Assembly: GCA_029624675.1 (NCBI GenBank)
Contig: JARSSP010000044.1
Span: 1-64,000 of the forward strand
DNA length: 64,000 nucleotides
Source of the DNA: Candidatus Contendibacter sp.
GTDB lineage: Bacteria > Pseudomonadota > Gammaproteobacteria > Competibacterales > Competibacteraceae
Direction: 5' to 3'
Each line of letters opens with the position of its first letter. The stretch's first letter is position 1. Below, piece after piece: positions 18,657 to 27,021 of this stretch. The translations under genes were made by a program, and so were the position numbers. The notes beneath the pieces were generated by a model, which was given only the letters and a program-made list of their open reading frames with translations, had not been told where the DNA came from and made no database searches.

Positions 18657-20696
18657 ATGTCGATCCTGTTCCGCCTTCCGCTCGCCCTGCTTGGCGGTTT
18701 GCTCTTGTGTCTTCCCTGGTCCATCCAAGCCACCGAATCCACCACCGCCCCCCTGTTGCTGCACGATTTCGAGCGGCTCGATGGCGTTCCCAATCTGGGT
18801 GGAACGATGAGCGGCTGGGCAACCGCACCAGGTTTTCGAACTGGCCGCGTGAAGTATCGGCTGGAACCTGCGTCGGGGCCGGATCGCAGCCGGGCGCTGT
18901 ATCTGAATTACCGCTTCGCCCCCGAGGCCACCGGCGATCTTGGCTGGCAAATCACCCTGCCCGATCTCGATGCTTCGACCTACGATCATCTGGAGTTTTG
19001 GATTCGCGGCGATTCAGCGGTCGGTTACGCCGGCGCGCTGAAGATCGAATTCAAGCAACCCTTGCCGAACGCGCCGCCCGGTTTGCTGCGCCAGGGTAGT
19101 ACCGTGGTCGCGGGGATTACCGACGACTGGCAGCGCATTCAAGCCCCGCTGAACCGCATGAACGGTATTGCCGACTGGCGACACTTGCGCCAGTTCGGGA
19201 TCGTGCTGCAACCGCGCCGCTCGCCGGTCCGCGCCGGCGCCTATTGGCTGGACGACATCGCCCTGATCAAGACCGGCACCCCTGGCCCCAGCGTTCGCGA
19301 TCCGGTGATTCCACCCCGAAAGACCGCGTGGGAGAACAGCTTGGGCGGCAAGGCGGCGGCGCAGCCTTACATTCGTGCCCGGCTGGCGGGCTGGCCGGAG
19401 CGGCTGCTGACGGACCCAGCGGAACGTCCGGCCGATGATCTGGCCTTTCTGTGGCGACTGGCGCGCGATACCTGGCGTGGGCTAGCAGCGCTCAGCGACC
19501 ACAACCATGGCCTGCCGTTCGATACCGTGCGCCTGCATGGTTCGATTGAGTCCGAGCGCGCGTGGTTGGGCGATTACACCAATGTCACCAACATCGGTCT
19601 GTACCTGATCGACATCGTCGCGGCCTGGGAATTGCGTTTGATTGACGCGGCGGAGGCACGGGCGCGACTTGAGCGGACCTTGACCACGCTGGAGCAACTT
19701 GAAACCCATCACGGCTTTTTCTTCAACTACTACGACACGACCACCCTGGAACGCACCAGCCATTTCCTGTCGTTCGTGGATTCGGCTTGGCTGACCGCCG
19801 GGTTGATGGTGGTGAGAAACAGCGTTCCCGAATTGGCGGCGCGCTGCACCCACTTGATCGAGCGAGAGGATTACCGCTTCTTCTACGACCCGGTCGAGCA
19901 GTTGATGATGCACGGCTACTATGTCCATCTGCCGCACCGATCGGAATACAGCTATGGCCTGCTTTACAGCGAGGCGCGGCTAGGGAGCCTGATCGCCATC
20001 GGCAAGGGCGAGGCCCCGGTGGAGCACTGGTATCGCATGGCGCGCACCTTCCCGGCTCACTTCGACTGGCAATCGCAATCGCCCAAGAGCCGCGCCGACA
20101 AGACCGTCAATGGTTTCACGTTCCCCGGTGGCTACTATTTCTGGAAGGGATTGAAGTACCTGCCGTCCTGGGGCGGCAGCCTGTTCGAGGCGCTGATGCC
20201 GCTGCTGGTGCTGGACGAGTTGCGGTACGCACCGGCCAGTCTGGGGCAAAACGCCTTGGCGCATACCGAACTGAGTCGCCGATTCACGCTGGAGCATCTG
20301 GGCTATCCAGTCTGGGGTCTGTCACCGAGTTCGACGCCGGGCGGCGACGGCTACGGTGAATACGGCGCGCGAGTGCTCGGGGCGCGGGGCTATCCCGCCG
20401 ACGCGGTCACGCCGCACGCGGCGGCGCTGGCGTTGCTGACCGAGCCGGCGGCGGCCACGGCCAATCTACGCCAACTGGCGGAACGCTATCCGCTGTACGG
20501 CGACTTCGGCTTCTACGACGCGGTGGACCCAAAGACCGGCCAGGTGGCCTACAACTATCTGGCGCTGGATCAAAGCATGATCCTGATCGCGCTGGCCAAT
20601 CATCTGCGGGATGGCGTGATTCAGAAATATTTTGCCGCCGATCCGATCATCCAGCGGGTGTTGCCCCTGCTGGCGGCGGAGCGGTTTTTCGACTGA
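18657..20696 (+). CDS. Exported glucoamylase-like / GH144-type glucan hydrolase
   Basis: 679 residues with an N-terminal signal peptide (LPLALLGGLLLCLPWSIQA, cleaved near residue 25). Residues 30-215 form a jelly-roll-like binding domain (LLLHDFERLDGVPNLGG, DLDASTYDHLEFWIRGD) of the CIA30/CBM11 kind. Residues 250-679 are an alpha-toroid with HHGFFFNYYDTTT, GGSLFEALMPLLVLDE, YPVWGLSPSSTPGGDGYGEY and YGDFGFYDAVDPKTGQVAYN, the pattern of the Pfam glucoamylase family that contains endo-beta-1,2-glucanases (GH144). A periplasmic role on beta-glucans is plausible, since an OpgD/OpgG gene lies at 36467; exact substrate unknown. Confidence 0.75.
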   Translation: MSILFRLPLALLGGLLLCLPWSIQATESTTAPLLLHDFERLDGVPNLGGTMSGWATAPGFRTGRVKYRLEPASGPDRSRALYLNYRFAPEATGDLGWQITLPDLDASTYDHLEFWIRGDSAVGYAGALKIEFKQPLPNAPPGLLRQGSTVVAGITDDWQRIQAPLNRMNGIADWRHLRQFGIVLQPRRSPVRAGAYWLDDIALIKTGTPGPSVRDPVIPPRKTAWENSLGGKAAAQPYIRARLAGWPERLLTDPAERPADDLAFLWRLARDTWRGLAALSDHNHGLPFDTVRLHGSIESERAWLGDYTNVTNIGLYLIDIVAAWELRLIDAAEARARLERTLTTLEQLETHHGFFFNYYDTTTLERTSHFLSFVDSAWLTAGLMVVRNSVPELAARCTHLIEREDYRFFYDPVEQLMMHGYYVHLPHRSEYSYGLLYSEARLGSLIAIGKGEAPVEHWYRMARTFPAHFDWQSQSPKSRADKTVNGFTFPGGYYFWKGLKYLPSWGGSLFEALMPLLVLDELRYAPASLGQNALAHTELSRRFTLEHLGYPVWGLSPSSTPGGDGYGEYGARVLGARGYPADAVTPHAAALALLTEPAAATANLRQLAERYPLYGDFGFYDAVDPKTGQVAYNYLALDQSMILIALANHLRDGVIQKYFAADPIIQRVLPLLAAERFFD

Positions 20697-20762
20697 CATT
20701 CGGGTGTATGCAGAGCCAGCATTAGGCGGCGAAATCCGCGACTGGTGGGCGAGGATGGGTGA

Positions 20763-21107
20763 TCATGCCGCTTTCACCAGAAAATCAACGTGGATGGCGT
20801 CATAGGGAAACACGATCTTGCCGTCCTCGGTTTTGTCCAGCAGTCCGGCGTTCAGCAGGGCGTGAACGTCGCGATGCACGGCCTTCACATCGCGCTGCAC
20901 TCGCCGCGCCGCTTCGCGGATCGTCACCGGCCCGGCGCCGGTCAAGACCTTGAGCAGTTGCCAGCGTTTGACGGTCAACATCTTCCAAAGTCATTCCGAA
21001 GTTTCAAAGCTGATGCGTGGCCCACTGGCCTGTCCCGTCTTCCAGGCCGCCACGAAATCCGCCAAATTGTCCGCCAGCGAACGAACATCAATCGTTACCG
21101 TGTTCAT
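20763..21107 (-). pseudogene. TumA-like HTH antitoxin, in-frame stop
   Basis: Reading from an ATG at 21107 gives MNTVTIDVRSLADNLADFVA, then WKTGQASGPRISFETSE, a TGA at 20991-20993, and in the same frame LWKMLTVKRWQLLKVLTG, a helix-turn-helix IREAARRVQRDVKAVHRDV, and a tail VFPYDAIHVDFLVKAA. The whole resembles the roughly 110-residue HTH antitoxins paired with TumE/DUF6516 toxins, in which the stop position would be a leucine (SxELLWK). One TTA-to-TGA change would explain it. The downstream 72 codons could still initiate at the ATG at 20981 and yield the HTH part. The adjacent upstream gene is a damaged TumE-like toxin. Confidence 0.65.
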
Positions 21108-21119
21108 GATGCCACCGGG

Positions 21120-21335
21120 TTACGTCATTAAAAAATCGGCGACCAGTTGGTCGATATCGGTGAAGACATAAGGCACTTCCGTTTCTCCCCAGTGCCGATG
21201 ATCACCCTTGCCTGATTCATTGTCGTAGCACAGTACGCATACGCCTTTGACCACGAGTGCCACAGCTTTCATGCCACCAACTCGGCAAATGACTCCTCGG
21301 TCAGCCTGATGCGGCGATTGAGCAAAGTCTTGTAG
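21120..21335 (-). pseudogene. TumE-like (DUF6516) toxin remnant
   Basis: The C-terminal part reads ALVVKGVCVLCYDNESGKGD, then HRHWGETEVPYVFTDIDQLV, ADFLMT and stop. The YDNExGKGDHRHxG block is the signature of TumE/DUF6516 toxins. In another frame upstream, LLNRRIRLTEESFAELVA matches the toxin N-terminus and ends at a TGA where a tryptophan is normal. About 15-18 residues between the two parts are gone and the frames do not join, so the toxin is dead. The order toxin then antitoxin on one strand matches intact TumE-TumA modules. Confidence 0.65.
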
Positions 21336-21438
21336 AACTATCATGACTATTCCAGCGTTACAATCGCCACGATCAAAACCCCCTGCCTCAAACCACCAGG
21401 CACCGCTCAAAGTACCGATCCCAAGGGGCTGAAAAATA

Positions 21439-21621
21439 ATGAATCTACCGCCGGAAGATGAGCAACTCCTTGAAGAACTTTGCCAGCAGCACGGCGTGAG
21501 CGTGCTCAAGGTGTTGCGCCTGCCAACGAGGCGTTTTATCGGAGTTATGGCTAACCGACAAAATCTATCCTGGCGGCAGCCGGGCGCTTTTCGATTTCAA
21601 TCTCGCCGTCGCCGATGGTGA
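21439..21621 (+). pseudogene. Fragment like a DNA-modification-associated small protein
   Basis: The first about 28 codons, NLPPEDEQLLEELCQQHGVS then VLKVLRL, match the start of small (about 60-residue) proteins annotated as associated with DNA modification systems (pattern LLxxLCxxHxVSxxKVLxLL). After that the frame runs into unrelated Arg-rich sequence, so the gene is truncated. A neighbouring frame (WLTDKIYPGGSRALFDFNLA, about 21547-21667) looks coding-like but I cannot name it. Family recall is uncertain. Confidence 0.4.
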
Positions 21622-21666
21622 GGCGCTGGCGGTGGACCCATCAGGCCATTTAAGGGGTGCTGTTCC

Positions 21667-22310
21667 ATGATGACTCTTGACCGATTGCTTGAGTTGATCG
21701 GCCAAGGCGAGAACCGCTCTGCAACCAACGATTGAGACTGTCGTGGTGGACGGCAAATCGTTCTACATGGTGACCGTCGAGAAGGGAACCGGCAGGCCTT
21801 ATCAAACGCTGGATGGCAAGTTTTTGATTCGGGTCGGTTCCACTAACCGCCACGCGACCAAGGAGGAATTGAGTCGCCTGTTTCAAGCGGCGGGTCTGGT
21901 GCATTTCGATATTTCGCCCGTGGAGGGAACTCGCGCCGACGATCTCGATCCGGCCAAGCTGCACGATTACTGGCAGGGCTATTACCAAAACTCCTTATGG
22001 CGACTTGGATCGTGGCGAGCAGCTTAACATTCTGCGTAACGCCGATATCCTGGTTCCGTTGGAGGAAGGGTGGGCGGTTAGCGCTGGCGGTTTGCTGTTG
22101 TTCGGACGCCAGCCGCAGCGACGGTTGAGTTTAGAGAAGATTCGCTATGGCAACTCAGCGCCGCGCAATCTGTTTATCCTCAAGTACCTGGACAACTTGC
22201 GCTACGTGGACGGTTTGGGGCGCGGGATTCCGATGATTTTGCGGGAAATGCGAGATCGGGCGCGGTTCGAGGAAATCGGTGAATTGTTCGTGCTGACCTT
22301 GGCTTATTGA
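21667..22310 (+). pseudogene. AlbA_2/Schlafen-type ATP-binding protein, decayed
   Basis: Pieces of one protein in three frames. MMTLDRLLELIGQGEN (21667) is the usual N-terminus. About 55 residues are then lost and another frame resumes with PTIETVVVDGKSFYMVTVEK and GRPYQTLDGKFLIRVGSTNR, the AlbA_2 domain. A frameshift near 22000 leads to DRGEQLNILRNADILVPLEE and GGLLLFGRQPQRRL. An in-frame internal deletion then joins directly to SLEKIRYGNSAPRNLFILKY and DGLGRGIPMIL of the C-terminal GHKL-like ATPase. Such proteins act in transcription or defence contexts. At least three lesions; non-functional. Confidence 0.7.
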
Positions 22311-22487
22311 GAGAGCGTTGGTTGGTTTGGTGACTCAACACGACGCCGTTTTATTCGAGGAGCGCATCAAAGGCGCCTTAAAACCATGAGCCGCTGGAGA
22401 TATGCCCAATGTAATTACGGCCGCATCCAGGGCGGCTAGTGCTTGTACCGGTTGGATGCACCAAAGTAGCTATACGAGGTAGATGTC

Positions 22488-23363
22488 GTGAAGGAAACCG
22501 AACATCGCTTTGGCGGGGCTTGGACTGAAATCAAGTTAAAAGTCTTGCGAGATTATCTGCGCTTCTACGCACAAGCGCTCAAGAATCAGCCTTTCAAGCT
22601 CCTGTATATCGATGCCTTCGCCGGCACGGGGGATCGCACGGTCGGCAACGATAAGTTCAGTTTGTTTGTCAGCGAGCGCCGCTTGAAAGGATCGGCCCGG
22701 ATCGCGTTGGAACTGGAACGGCCTTTCGACCGTTACGTGTTCATCGAGCGGAATTCGCGGCGGTTTCAGGCACTGGAAACGCTGCGACGGCAGTATCCCC
22801 AGCATCGGATCGAATGCTTGCGAGGAGAAGCCAACAGCGAGTTACAGGACCTTTGCGCTCGAATCGCTTGGCGCCAGTATCGGGCGGTGCTGTTTCTGGA
22901 CCCCTACGGGCTTTCGGTGGAATGGGTCACGCTCCAGCGAATCGCTCGCACCCAGGCCATCGACCTCTGGTATTTGTTTGCATTATCGGGTCTATACCGG
23001 CAAACCGCTCGCGATTTCGAGCGTGTCGATCCCGCTGGCGCCGCGCGCCTGGACAGCGTGCTCGGTACGCCGGACTGGCGGGAGGCATTCTATGCCCCAA
23101 TTGCTCCCACTACTCCGGACCTATTCGGCGATCCGGTATCGCCGATTATTGGCCGACACGCGGATGTAGATGCCATAGAAGCATTTGTTGGCGACCGCTT
23201 GCGGGCGGCGGGCTTTGCTAAGGTGGCGGAACCACTGCGCCTGCTTCTGCGCGGAGGAACACCGCTGTATTCGCTGTTTTTCTGTGTGTCCAACCCTAAT
23301 CCGAAGGCTATCGCGCTGTCCATGCGCGTGGCCCACCACCTGCTCAAAGCAGCGCGCCTGTAG
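22488..23363 (+). CDS. tcmP: Three-Cys-motif partner protein TcmP
   Basis: 291 residues. It opens with the FGGAWTEIKL element, then KLLYIDAFAGTGDRT, a class-I methyltransferase-like motif I, and AVLFLDPYGLSVEW, equivalent to motif IV. It ends without added domains. This is the TcmP family, found beside proteins with a three-cysteine motif; its chemistry has not been established as far as I know. The GTG at 22488 follows a GAGG ribosome-binding site. Its last 20 bases overlap the 3' end of the convergent three-Cys gene, so the pair is intact here although surrounding accessory genes are broken. Confidence 0.85.
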   Translation: MKETEHRFGGAWTEIKLKVLRDYLRFYAQALKNQPFKLLYIDAFAGTGDRTVGNDKFSLFVSERRLKGSARIALELERPFDRYVFIERNSRRFQALETLRRQYPQHRIECLRGEANSELQDLCARIAWRQYRAVLFLDPYGLSVEWVTLQRIARTQAIDLWYLFALSGLYRQTARDFERVDPAGAARLDSVLGTPDWREAFYAPIAPTTPDLFGDPVSPIIGRHADVDAIEAFVGDRLRAAGFAKVAEPLRLLLRGGTPLYSLFFCVSNPNPKAIALSMRVAHHLLKAARL

Positions 23364-24090
23364 GTTCGGGATACGCATCCCAAGTGCGGCCCGCCAGCAG
23401 TCGGCCGTTGACGTGCTTGGCGCGGCGGACGCCATCCGCGCCCCAACCGCCCCACTGCTTGAAGAAGAACGCCAAGCCGGCTGCCTCGCACTGATCGCGC
23501 ACGGCCAGCGCCCATTCCGGACGCATCGGTCGGGCGTTCGGGCCGGATTCGCCGCCGACGATGACCCAGTGAATCCCGCTCAGGTTCATCGGCCCCAAAT
23601 GTTCCAGTAGAGGTTCCACCGACAGGAAGCGGATGCGGGCGGCGACCTGCCGCAGGTGATCGATGCGCGGCAAGCCATGCTGGCGATTTTCCACCGAGAC
23701 CCCCAGCCAGACGTTGGTTGGCACGGCGCGTTGCCCAAAGAAGCGTGGTAGCCGCTCGGCGCGTTTGGTGAGGATCTGATAAGTGTGTTGGGGCGTCCGC
23801 CGCGCCACTGTCATGACCTGTTCGATGAAGGTATCGGGTACCTCCTCGTGGAACAGGTCGCTCATCGAATTCACAAAATAGACCGTCGGCTTCTTACGCT
23901 GGAGCGGTTGTTGTAGCCGTGCTGGATGCAAAGTTAGCGCAAACCCTCGCTCGTAGCCAGCCGCCTTCATCGCCTGTAATCGAATAGCAAGTGTTTCGGC
24001 GTAACAATGCTTGCAGCCCGGCGAGATTTTCGTGCAACCCGTGACCGGGTTCCAAGTCTGTTCCGTCCATTCGATTTTGCTTTCACTCAT
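23344..24090 (-). CDS. Three-Cys-motif protein (DUF5131, phage Gp37/Gp68 family)
   Basis: 248 residues, beginning MSESKIEWTEQTWNPVTGC with the cysteine motif GCTKISPGCKHCYAE (C-x7-C-x2-C), a radical-SAM-like but atypically spaced iron-sulphur signature. Further family blocks are YFVNSMSDLFHEEVP, YQILTKRAERLPRFF, NVWLGVSVENRQHGLPRIDH, SVEPLLEHLG and WVIVGGESGPNARPM. It is the standard partner of TcmP and also occurs in phages. Function unknown; a nucleic-acid modification role is inferred from the methyltransferase-like partner. Convergent arrangement with a 20-base tail-to-tail overlap. Confidence 0.85.
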   Translation of the reverse strand: MSESKIEWTEQTWNPVTGCTKISPGCKHCYAETLAIRLQAMKAAGYERGFALTLHPARLQQPLQRKKPTVYFVNSMSDLFHEEVPDTFIEQVMTVARRTPQHTYQILTKRAERLPRFFGQRAVPTNVWLGVSVENRQHGLPRIDHLRQVAARIRFLSVEPLLEHLGPMNLSGIHWVIVGGESGPNARPMRPEWALAVRDQCEAAGLAFFFKQWGGWGADGVRRAKHVNGRLLAGRTWDAYPEPTGALL

Positions 24091-24127
24091 CGTACCGTCT
24101 CTCGCTACTTACTAATGGAAGTTTAGA

Positions 24128-24259
24128 ACAGAAAAACTGATAGATCAATCGCTTAGCAACAGCGAAACGCAGCTTTCCTTCATCAATGACGAAAACGAAC
24201 AACTCCGCGACCCCCAAGTCTGGGCGCCGTTCGTCTTGATCGAAGGGCGAGGGCTTTAA
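24128..24259 (+). pseudogene. CHAT-domain protein C-terminal remnant
   Basis: In the 476-base gap before the lipid cluster one frame reads LIDQSLSNSETQLSFINDEN, then EQLRDPQVWAPFVLIEGRGL and stop. The ending P-x-x-WAPFVLI-G/E is typical of caspase-like CHAT proteases. No start or catalytic His/Cys block is present, so it is only a tail. The rest of the gap (24260-24480) is GC-rich with no recognisable gene. Confidence 0.4.
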
Positions 24260-24501
24260 TCTCGCGTTCGCCGCTACTTCGCCAGCGGCCTAACGCTGGA
24301 ACAGCCGCCGTCCATTGCCTACCCCAGGACCGTTGGCCACCGTTCCCGGTCGCATCTGATCGGCGCCATGGTTCGGCCATACCTCTCCCGGCGCCTCGCC
24401 ACCCCCGCTCCGCCGACCTCCACCATCCATGCCGTCTCCGCCACGGTTTTCGTCTCGGCCATTCGATCTCGCTATGGGATGAATAATTATTGTATAAGTA
24501 T

Positions 24502-24530
24502 TTGCATTTTGTAGAGACTGTGTCTAATAT
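24502..24530 (+). promoter_or_regulatory. Sigma-70 promoter of the lipid-modification cluster
   Basis: TTGCAT at 24502-24507, a 17-base spacer and TAATAT at 24525-24530, within an AT-rich stretch unlike its surroundings and 36 bases before the first gene. Good match to the vegetative consensus. Confidence 0.6.
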
Positions 24531-24566
24531 TATTGTACGAACTACCCGCAACCGGAGAGCGGACCC

Positions 24567-24989
24567 ATGCAGGAATCCCTGGATCGCTTCAAGACCGCGT
24601 TCAACCAGTTGAACAAGGACACGCTGCATCTACTGGAAGACATCTACACGCCGGACGTGCGATTCCGCGATCCGGTGCATGAACTGAATGGTCTGCCCGC
24701 GCTGCGGGACTATTACAGCCGGTTGTACGAGGGAGTGTTGTCCTGCCGCTTCGAGTTTGAGGACGAGGTCATCGTTGGGCGACGGGGAATGCTGGTCTGG
24801 ATCATGTGCTTCCAGCACGCGCGCTTCCGGCGCGGCGAGACGCTGGAACTGCGCGGGGTCAGCCATCTGAAATTTCGCGACGACGGCAAGGTGTTCCAGC
24901 ATCACGACTATTTCGACATGGGCGCGTTCATCTACGAGCGAGTTCCCGTGCTGGGCGGCGTCATCCGCGCCATCAAGAGTCGCCTGTAA
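24567..24989 (+). CDS. SnoaL/NTF2-like protein
   Basis: 140-residue cone-shaped alpha+beta barrel family member. It opens with a helix (ESLDRFKTAFNQLNKD), then IYTPDVRFRDPVHELNGLPA, and later GVSHLKFRDDGKVFQHHDYF and DMGAFIYERVPVLGGVIRA. The same type of protein heads lipid-modification clusters with amine oxidase, DUF1365 and cyclopropane synthase genes in many proteobacteria. Its molecular role is not known. A GGAGAGCGGACCC leader supplies the ribosome-binding site. The next gene starts 14 bases later. Confidence 0.8.
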   Translation: MQESLDRFKTAFNQLNKDTLHLLEDIYTPDVRFRDPVHELNGLPALRDYYSRLYEGVLSCRFEFEDEVIVGRRGMLVWIMCFQHARFRRGETLELRGVSHLKFRDDGKVFQHHDYFDMGAFIYERVPVLGGVIRAIKSRL

Positions 24990-25003
24990 CAGGGGAGAAG
25001 GAC

Positions 25004-26257
25004 ATGAAAATCGCCATCATCGGGACCGGGATCAGCGGCCTCACCACCGCCTGGCAACTCTGCCGGGCGCACGATCTGGCGCTGTTCGAGGCCAACGACT
25101 ACATCGGCGGCCACACCAACACGGTGGAGGTTGAGATTCGGGGACGGCGCCATGCGGTGGATACCGGCTTCATCGTCTTCAACGACTGGACCTATCCCAA
25201 CTTCATCGCCCTGCTGGAGCAACTCGGTGTCGCCTCGCAACCGACGACGATGAGTTTCAGCGTCCGTTGCGAGCGCACCGGGCTGGAGTACAACGGCGAG
25301 AGTCTCAACACCCTGTTCGCCCAGCGCCGCAACCTGTTCCGGCCCTCGTTCCACCGGATGATCCGCGACATTCTGCGCTTCAACCGCGAAGCGCCGGCGC
25401 TACTGGACGGCAATCGTGATCTCAGTCTGGACGCCTGGCTGCGGGAAGGCCATTACAGCCAGGAATTCACCGACCATTACATCCTGCCGATGGCGGCGGC
25501 GATCTGGTCGGCGGAGCCGGGGCTTGTGGGGGAGATGCCAGCGCGGTTCTTCGTGCGCTTCTTCAAGAACCACGGCCTGCTCAACGTCAGCGACCGGCCC
25601 CAGTGGCGGGTGATCCGAGGCGGCTCGCGCACTTACGTCGAGGCGCTGACCGCGCCGTTTCGCGACCGCATCCGGTTGAATTGCCCGGTGGAATGGGTGC
25701 GCCGCCATCCGACCCACGTCCAGGTGAAGCCTTGGGGCGGTCCGGTGGAACGGTTCGACGAGGTGATCATGGCCACGCACAGCGACCAGGCGCTGCGACT
25801 CCTGGCTGATCCGACACCTCGCGAGCGCGAGATTCTGGGCGCGATTCCCTATCAGGAAAACGAGGTGGTGTTGCATACCGATACCCGCCTGTTGCCACGC
25901 TGGAAGCGTGCGTGGGCGGCCTGGAATTACCATCTGCCGGCGCAACCCCGGGAGCGCGTGGCGGTCACTTACAACATGAATGTCCTACAAGGGTTGGACG
26001 CGCCGGAAACGTTGTGCGTCACGCTCAACCGTGGCGAGACCATCGACCCGGCGCGCGTCCTGTATCGGACCACCTATCACCACCCGGTATTCACCGAGGC
26101 TGGTGTCCTGGCTCAGGCCCGCCGCGACGAGATCAGCGGCGTCAACCGGACCTGGTACTGCGGCGCCTACTGGCGCTACGGTTTCCACGAAGACGGCGTG
26201 AACAGCGGGCTGGCGGTGGCGCGCGGCCTGCTCGAACCAGGGCGGCTGGCGGCATGA
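25004..26257 (+). CDS. FAD-dependent amine-oxidase-like oxidoreductase
   Basis: 417 residues. The Rossmann motif IAIIGTGISGLTTAWQL is at residues 3-19, and FEANDYIGGHTNTVE continues the FAD-binding GG motif. VDTGFIVFNDWTYPNF and the C-terminal WYCGAYWRYGFHEDGVNSGL (second FAD contact) are family blocks. Relatives sit with cyclopropane synthase and DUF1365 genes; in some alphaproteobacteria the cluster is linked to the sigma-E/ChrR singlet-oxygen response and furan fatty acid formation. This suggests oxidation of a modified acyl chain (inference). AGGGGAGAAGGAC precedes the ATG at 25004. Overlaps the next gene by 4 bases (ATGA). Confidence 0.88.
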   Translation: MKIAIIGTGISGLTTAWQLCRAHDLALFEANDYIGGHTNTVEVEIRGRRHAVDTGFIVFNDWTYPNFIALLEQLGVASQPTTMSFSVRCERTGLEYNGESLNTLFAQRRNLFRPSFHRMIRDILRFNREAPALLDGNRDLSLDAWLREGHYSQEFTDHYILPMAAAIWSAEPGLVGEMPARFFVRFFKNHGLLNVSDRPQWRVIRGGSRTYVEALTAPFRDRIRLNCPVEWVRRHPTHVQVKPWGGPVERFDEVIMATHSDQALRLLADPTPREREILGAIPYQENEVVLHTDTRLLPRWKRAWAAWNYHLPAQPRERVAVTYNMNVLQGLDAPETLCVTLNRGETIDPARVLYRTTYHHPVFTEAGVLAQARRDEISGVNRTWYCGAYWRYGFHEDGVNSGLAVARGLLEPGRLAA

Positions 26258-27018
26258 ACAGTTGCCTCTATGTCGGCCACGTCCGCCATCGGCGCTTTTT
26301 CCCGCGCCGCCACGAGTTTCGCTACGGTCTGTTCATGGTTTATCTCGATCTGGCGGAACTCGATACGGTTTTCAACCACCGCTGGCTGTGGTCCACCCGC
26401 CGGCCGGCGCTGGCCTGGTTTCGCCGTAAGGACCATTTCGGCGATCCCCGCGTCCCGCTGGATGTCTGCGTGCGCGATCTGGCCGAGCAGCAAACCGGCC
26501 GCCGGCCGCTCGGCCCGATCCGGCTGCTGACTCACTTGCGTTATTTCGGTTACTGCATCAATCCGATCAGCGTCTACTACTGCTTCGCGCCGGACGGCGG
26601 GCAACTGGATATGCTGGTCGCCGAAGTGACCAACACGCCCTGGGGCGAGAAGATCGGCTACGCCCTCGACGTGGCCGGCCAAGCTGACGGCAACCAGCGC
26701 GCCGAATTCTCCAAGGCCATGCACGTCTCGCCGTTCATGCCCATGGACCTGCGTTATGGCTGGCGTTCCACGTCGCCGGGTCCGCATCTGGCCGTGCATC
26801 TCGACGTGCTCAAGGGTCCGGCGCGGATGCTCGACGCTACCCTCAGCCTGCACCGCCAGCCGCTCGATGGTCGCGCCATGGCCGGGGTGCTGGCCCGTTT
26901 TCCGTTCATGACCTTGAAGGTTGTCGCCGCCATTTACTGGGAAGCGCTGCGCCTGCTCTGGAAACGCATTCCGATCTTCCCGCATCCCTCGACATCTGGT
27001 AAACCCATGGAGAGTTAA
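26254..27018 (+). CDS. DUF1365 family protein
   Basis: 254 residues. It opens LYVGHVRHRRFFPRRHEFRY and contains LRYFGYCINPISVYYCF, AEVTNTPWGEKIGYAL and SKAMHVSPFMPMDLRY, the invariant DUF1365 blocks. No catalytic mechanism is known; family members always accompany the amine oxidase and a CFA-type methyltransferase, as here. Translationally coupled to the preceding oxidoreductase (ATGA overlap) and 3 bases from the cfa start, so one operon. Confidence 0.9.
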   Translation: MNSCLYVGHVRHRRFFPRRHEFRYGLFMVYLDLAELDTVFNHRWLWSTRRPALAWFRRKDHFGDPRVPLDVCVRDLAEQQTGRRPLGPIRLLTHLRYFGYCINPISVYYCFAPDGGQLDMLVAEVTNTPWGEKIGYALDVAGQADGNQRAEFSKAMHVSPFMPMDLRYGWRSTSPGPHLAVHLDVLKGPARMLDATLSLHRQPLDGRAMAGVLARFPFMTLKVVAAIYWEALRLLWKRIPIFPHPSTSGKPMES

Positions 27019-27021
27019 GTC

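Noticed and set aside
24183..24629. Minus-strand open frame of 148 codons before the SnoaL gene
   Set aside because: Arg/Trp-rich with no family-like motifs, antisense to the CHAT remnant and the SnoaL start; looks like a GC-rich shadow frame.
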